Shown here: piece after piece, positions 3,956-5,148 of the stretch
Position numbering within the stretch: the stretch's first letter is position 1
How the letters are laid out: each line of letters starts with the position of its first letter
Assembly: GCA_003506065.1 (NCBI GenBank)
Contig: DNXA01000093.1
Coordinates: 1 to 5,148 of the forward strand
DNA from: Actinomycetota bacterium
GTDB taxonomy: Bacteria > Actinomycetota > Actinomycetes > S36-B12
Direction of reading: 5' to 3'
Length of the DNA stretch: 5,148 nucleotides
Position numbers and translations under genes: made by a program
Notes under the pieces: generated by a model
Database searches by the model: none
Told to the model about the DNA's origin: nothing
The model's input: the letters and a program-made list of their open reading frames with translations, nothing else

Positions 3956-5148
3956 ATGACACAAATGGCGCCACCGCGGCCCTCGCGCGGCTCTACGCCA
4001 CCACCCCAGGCGCGCACCGGCAATCATCACCCAGGCAAGCGCGGCATGGCGCTCGTGATCATTGCGAGCATGGCTTTCTCAGTCTTCGCGGTTCGGCTCA
4101 TCGACATCCAGGTTGTCAAAGGACCTGAGTTGGCGTCAGAAGCCTTGAATCAGCGGTTGCGAACAACAGAACTGCCGGCCACGCGCGGCAGCATTCTTGA
4201 TACCACCGGCGCACCGCTGGCCGTCACAGTTGAAGCCCGCAATGTCACTGCCGATCAGACACTGGTGACCGATCCGGTCGCTGTGGGTGCAGCACTTGGA
4301 CCAATCCTCGGAGTGGAGCCAAGTGTGCTTGCTACCCGGCTGACGGGGACTAGGCGCTACATGTACATCGCCAAGGATCTGTCGCCGAAGATCTGGAAGC
4401 AGATCGAGGCTCTACGCCTGCCCGGCATCTTCAGCGAGCAGACATCGCGGCGGATCTATCCCGGCGACAGCCTGGCCGCGAATGTCGTTGGCTTCGTAGG
4501 GGCCGATGGCAAGGGCCTGGGCGGACTTGAATACGGCATGCAGGAAGTGCTCGCAGGCAAGTCCGGAACCATGACCTACGAGCGTGGAGCGGGCGGGCGA
4601 GTGATCACGACCAGTGACGTTTCCGGCAGTGATGCAACCCATGGTTCGGATGTTCAACTCACCATTGATCGCGATATCCAACTCATCGCCCAGAATCAGA
4701 TCGCCAAGCAGGTGAAGGCTTCTCGTGCTGACAGTGGCACGGTGATTGTGATGGATCCGCGCTCTGGGCACATTCTGGCCATGGCGACGGCGCCGACCTT
4801 TGATGCGAACTCAGCCGCTGCGGCCCCTGATGCCCTGCGCGGCAATCGCGCATTGTCCGATATCTACGAGCCCGGCTCCACGAGCAAGGTCATGACGATG
4901 GCTGCGATCGTGGATCAAGGTGCCGCCAATGCTGGTTCGGCCTTCACGATCCCGGGTCAGTTGAAGCGAGGCGACAAACTCTTCCACGATAGCGTCGCGC
5001 ATGGAACCTGGTACCTCACGCTGGCTGGAATCCTGGCCAAGTCGAGCAACATCGGCACCATCATGGCCGCGGAGCGCATCGGTGGCCGCAAGCTGTATCA
5101 GTACATCAAGGCCTTTGGTATTGGCGAGCCAACCGGCATCAACTTCCC
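3956..5148 (+). CDS. ftsI: Septal peptidoglycan transpeptidase PbpB/FtsI (class B PBP), 3' partial
   Basis: This class B penicillin-binding protein cross-links peptidoglycan at the division septum together with FtsW. From ATG 3956 the frame stays open to the window edge, giving 397 codons without a stop. Residues 1-30 are Pro/Arg-rich and cytoplasmic, 31-52 form the membrane anchor (MALVIIASMAFSVFAVRLI), and the PBP dimerisation domain starts at TRGSILDTTG (76-85), where most relatives have DRNG. RRIYPGDSLAANVVGFVG (165-182) and GLGGLEYGMQEVLAG (187-201) are typical of this domain. The transpeptidase domain follows from about residue 235: SxxK with catalytic S308 and K311 (EPGSTSK), and SxN at S363-N365 (KSSN). 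The third motif, KTG, lies beyond the window. The start follows the ftsL stop by 5 bases with no clear ribosome binding site, so coupling is likely; ATG 3965 is an alternative. Confidence 0.95.
   Translation, partial: MTQMAPPRPSRGSTPPPQARTGNHHPGKRGMALVIIASMAFSVFAVRLIDIQVVKGPELASEALNQRLRTTELPATRGSILDTTGAPLAVTVEARNVTADQTLVTDPVAVGAALGPILGVEPSVLATRLTGTRRYMYIAKDLSPKIWKQIEALRLPGIFSEQTSRRIYPGDSLAANVVGFVGADGKGLGGLEYGMQEVLAGKSGTMTYERGAGGRVITTSDVSGSDATHGSDVQLTIDRDIQLIAQNQIAKQVKASRADSGTVIVMDPRSGHILAMATAPTFDANSAAAAPDALRGNRALSDIYEPGSTSKVMTMAAIVDQGAANAGSAFTIPGQLKRGDKLFHDSVAHGTWYLTLAGILAKSSNIGTIMAAERIGGRKLYQYIKAFGIGEPTGINF

Noticed and set aside
3751..4128. A 125-codon plus-strand frame spanning the ftsL-pbpB junction
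   Set aside because: It runs out of frame through the tail of ftsL and the N-terminal coding region of pbpB, and its Arg/His-rich composition is typical of a shadow frame.
4412..5002. Two minus-strand open frames inside pbpB
   Set aside because: They are antisense to the conserved penicillin-binding protein sequence including the STSK active site, and show no motif or ribosome binding site.

Overview
This window looks like chromosomal DNA from a moderately high-GC actinobacterium. The main reason is the gene order: a DUF3040 membrane protein, then mraZ, rsmH (mraW), an actinobacterial-type ftsL with a long tail, and the class B penicillin-binding protein gene pbpB/ftsI. This is the start of the division and cell wall (dcw) cluster as it is arranged in Actinomycetota. 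No rRNA, tRNA, CRISPR array, insertion sequence or phage gene is visible. The species cannot be named from this sequence.

Layout. Positions 1-727 hold the end of a probable formate dehydrogenase operon: the last 25 codons of one gene, probably the iron-sulfur beta subunit, overlapping the membrane cytochrome b (gamma) subunit. A 167-base gap with a small hairpin leads to the DUF3040 gene (895-1278). A 306-base gap follows. It contains a probable mraZ promoter embedded in a run of TGG-containing boxes spaced about 10 bp apart, which is the expected layout for MraZ operator DNA. mraZ occupies 1585-2016. The 291 bases between mraZ and rsmH are not empty: they hold a long imperfect stem-loop (2032-2100), a second short perfect hairpin next to a ribosome binding site (2134-2148), and an unrecognised 50-residue single-helix membrane protein gene (2159-2311). 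The small gene, rsmH (2308-3249) and ftsL (3246-3950) are joined by two successive ATGA stop/start overlaps. pbpB begins 5 bases after ftsL and runs off the right edge.

How the genes work together. MraZ is the DNA-binding regulator of the cluster and probably binds the box array in front of its own gene. RsmH methylates 16S rRNA at C1402. FtsL is a divisome scaffold protein with a coiled coil outside the membrane, and PbpB/FtsI is the septal transpeptidase that works with the FtsL/FtsB/FtsQ and FtsW group. The small membrane protein is translationally coupled to rsmH and sits in the same transcriptional unit, so a role at the envelope or as a coupling leader is possible but unproven. The formate dehydrogenase genes are a separate respiratory unit that happens to lie upstream.

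The points most worth a second look are the unrecognised 50-residue protein, the structured RNA segment between mraZ and that gene, and the operator array that covers the predicted mraZ promoter. Nothing here clearly amounts to a wholly new system; most of the window is ordinary core chromosome.
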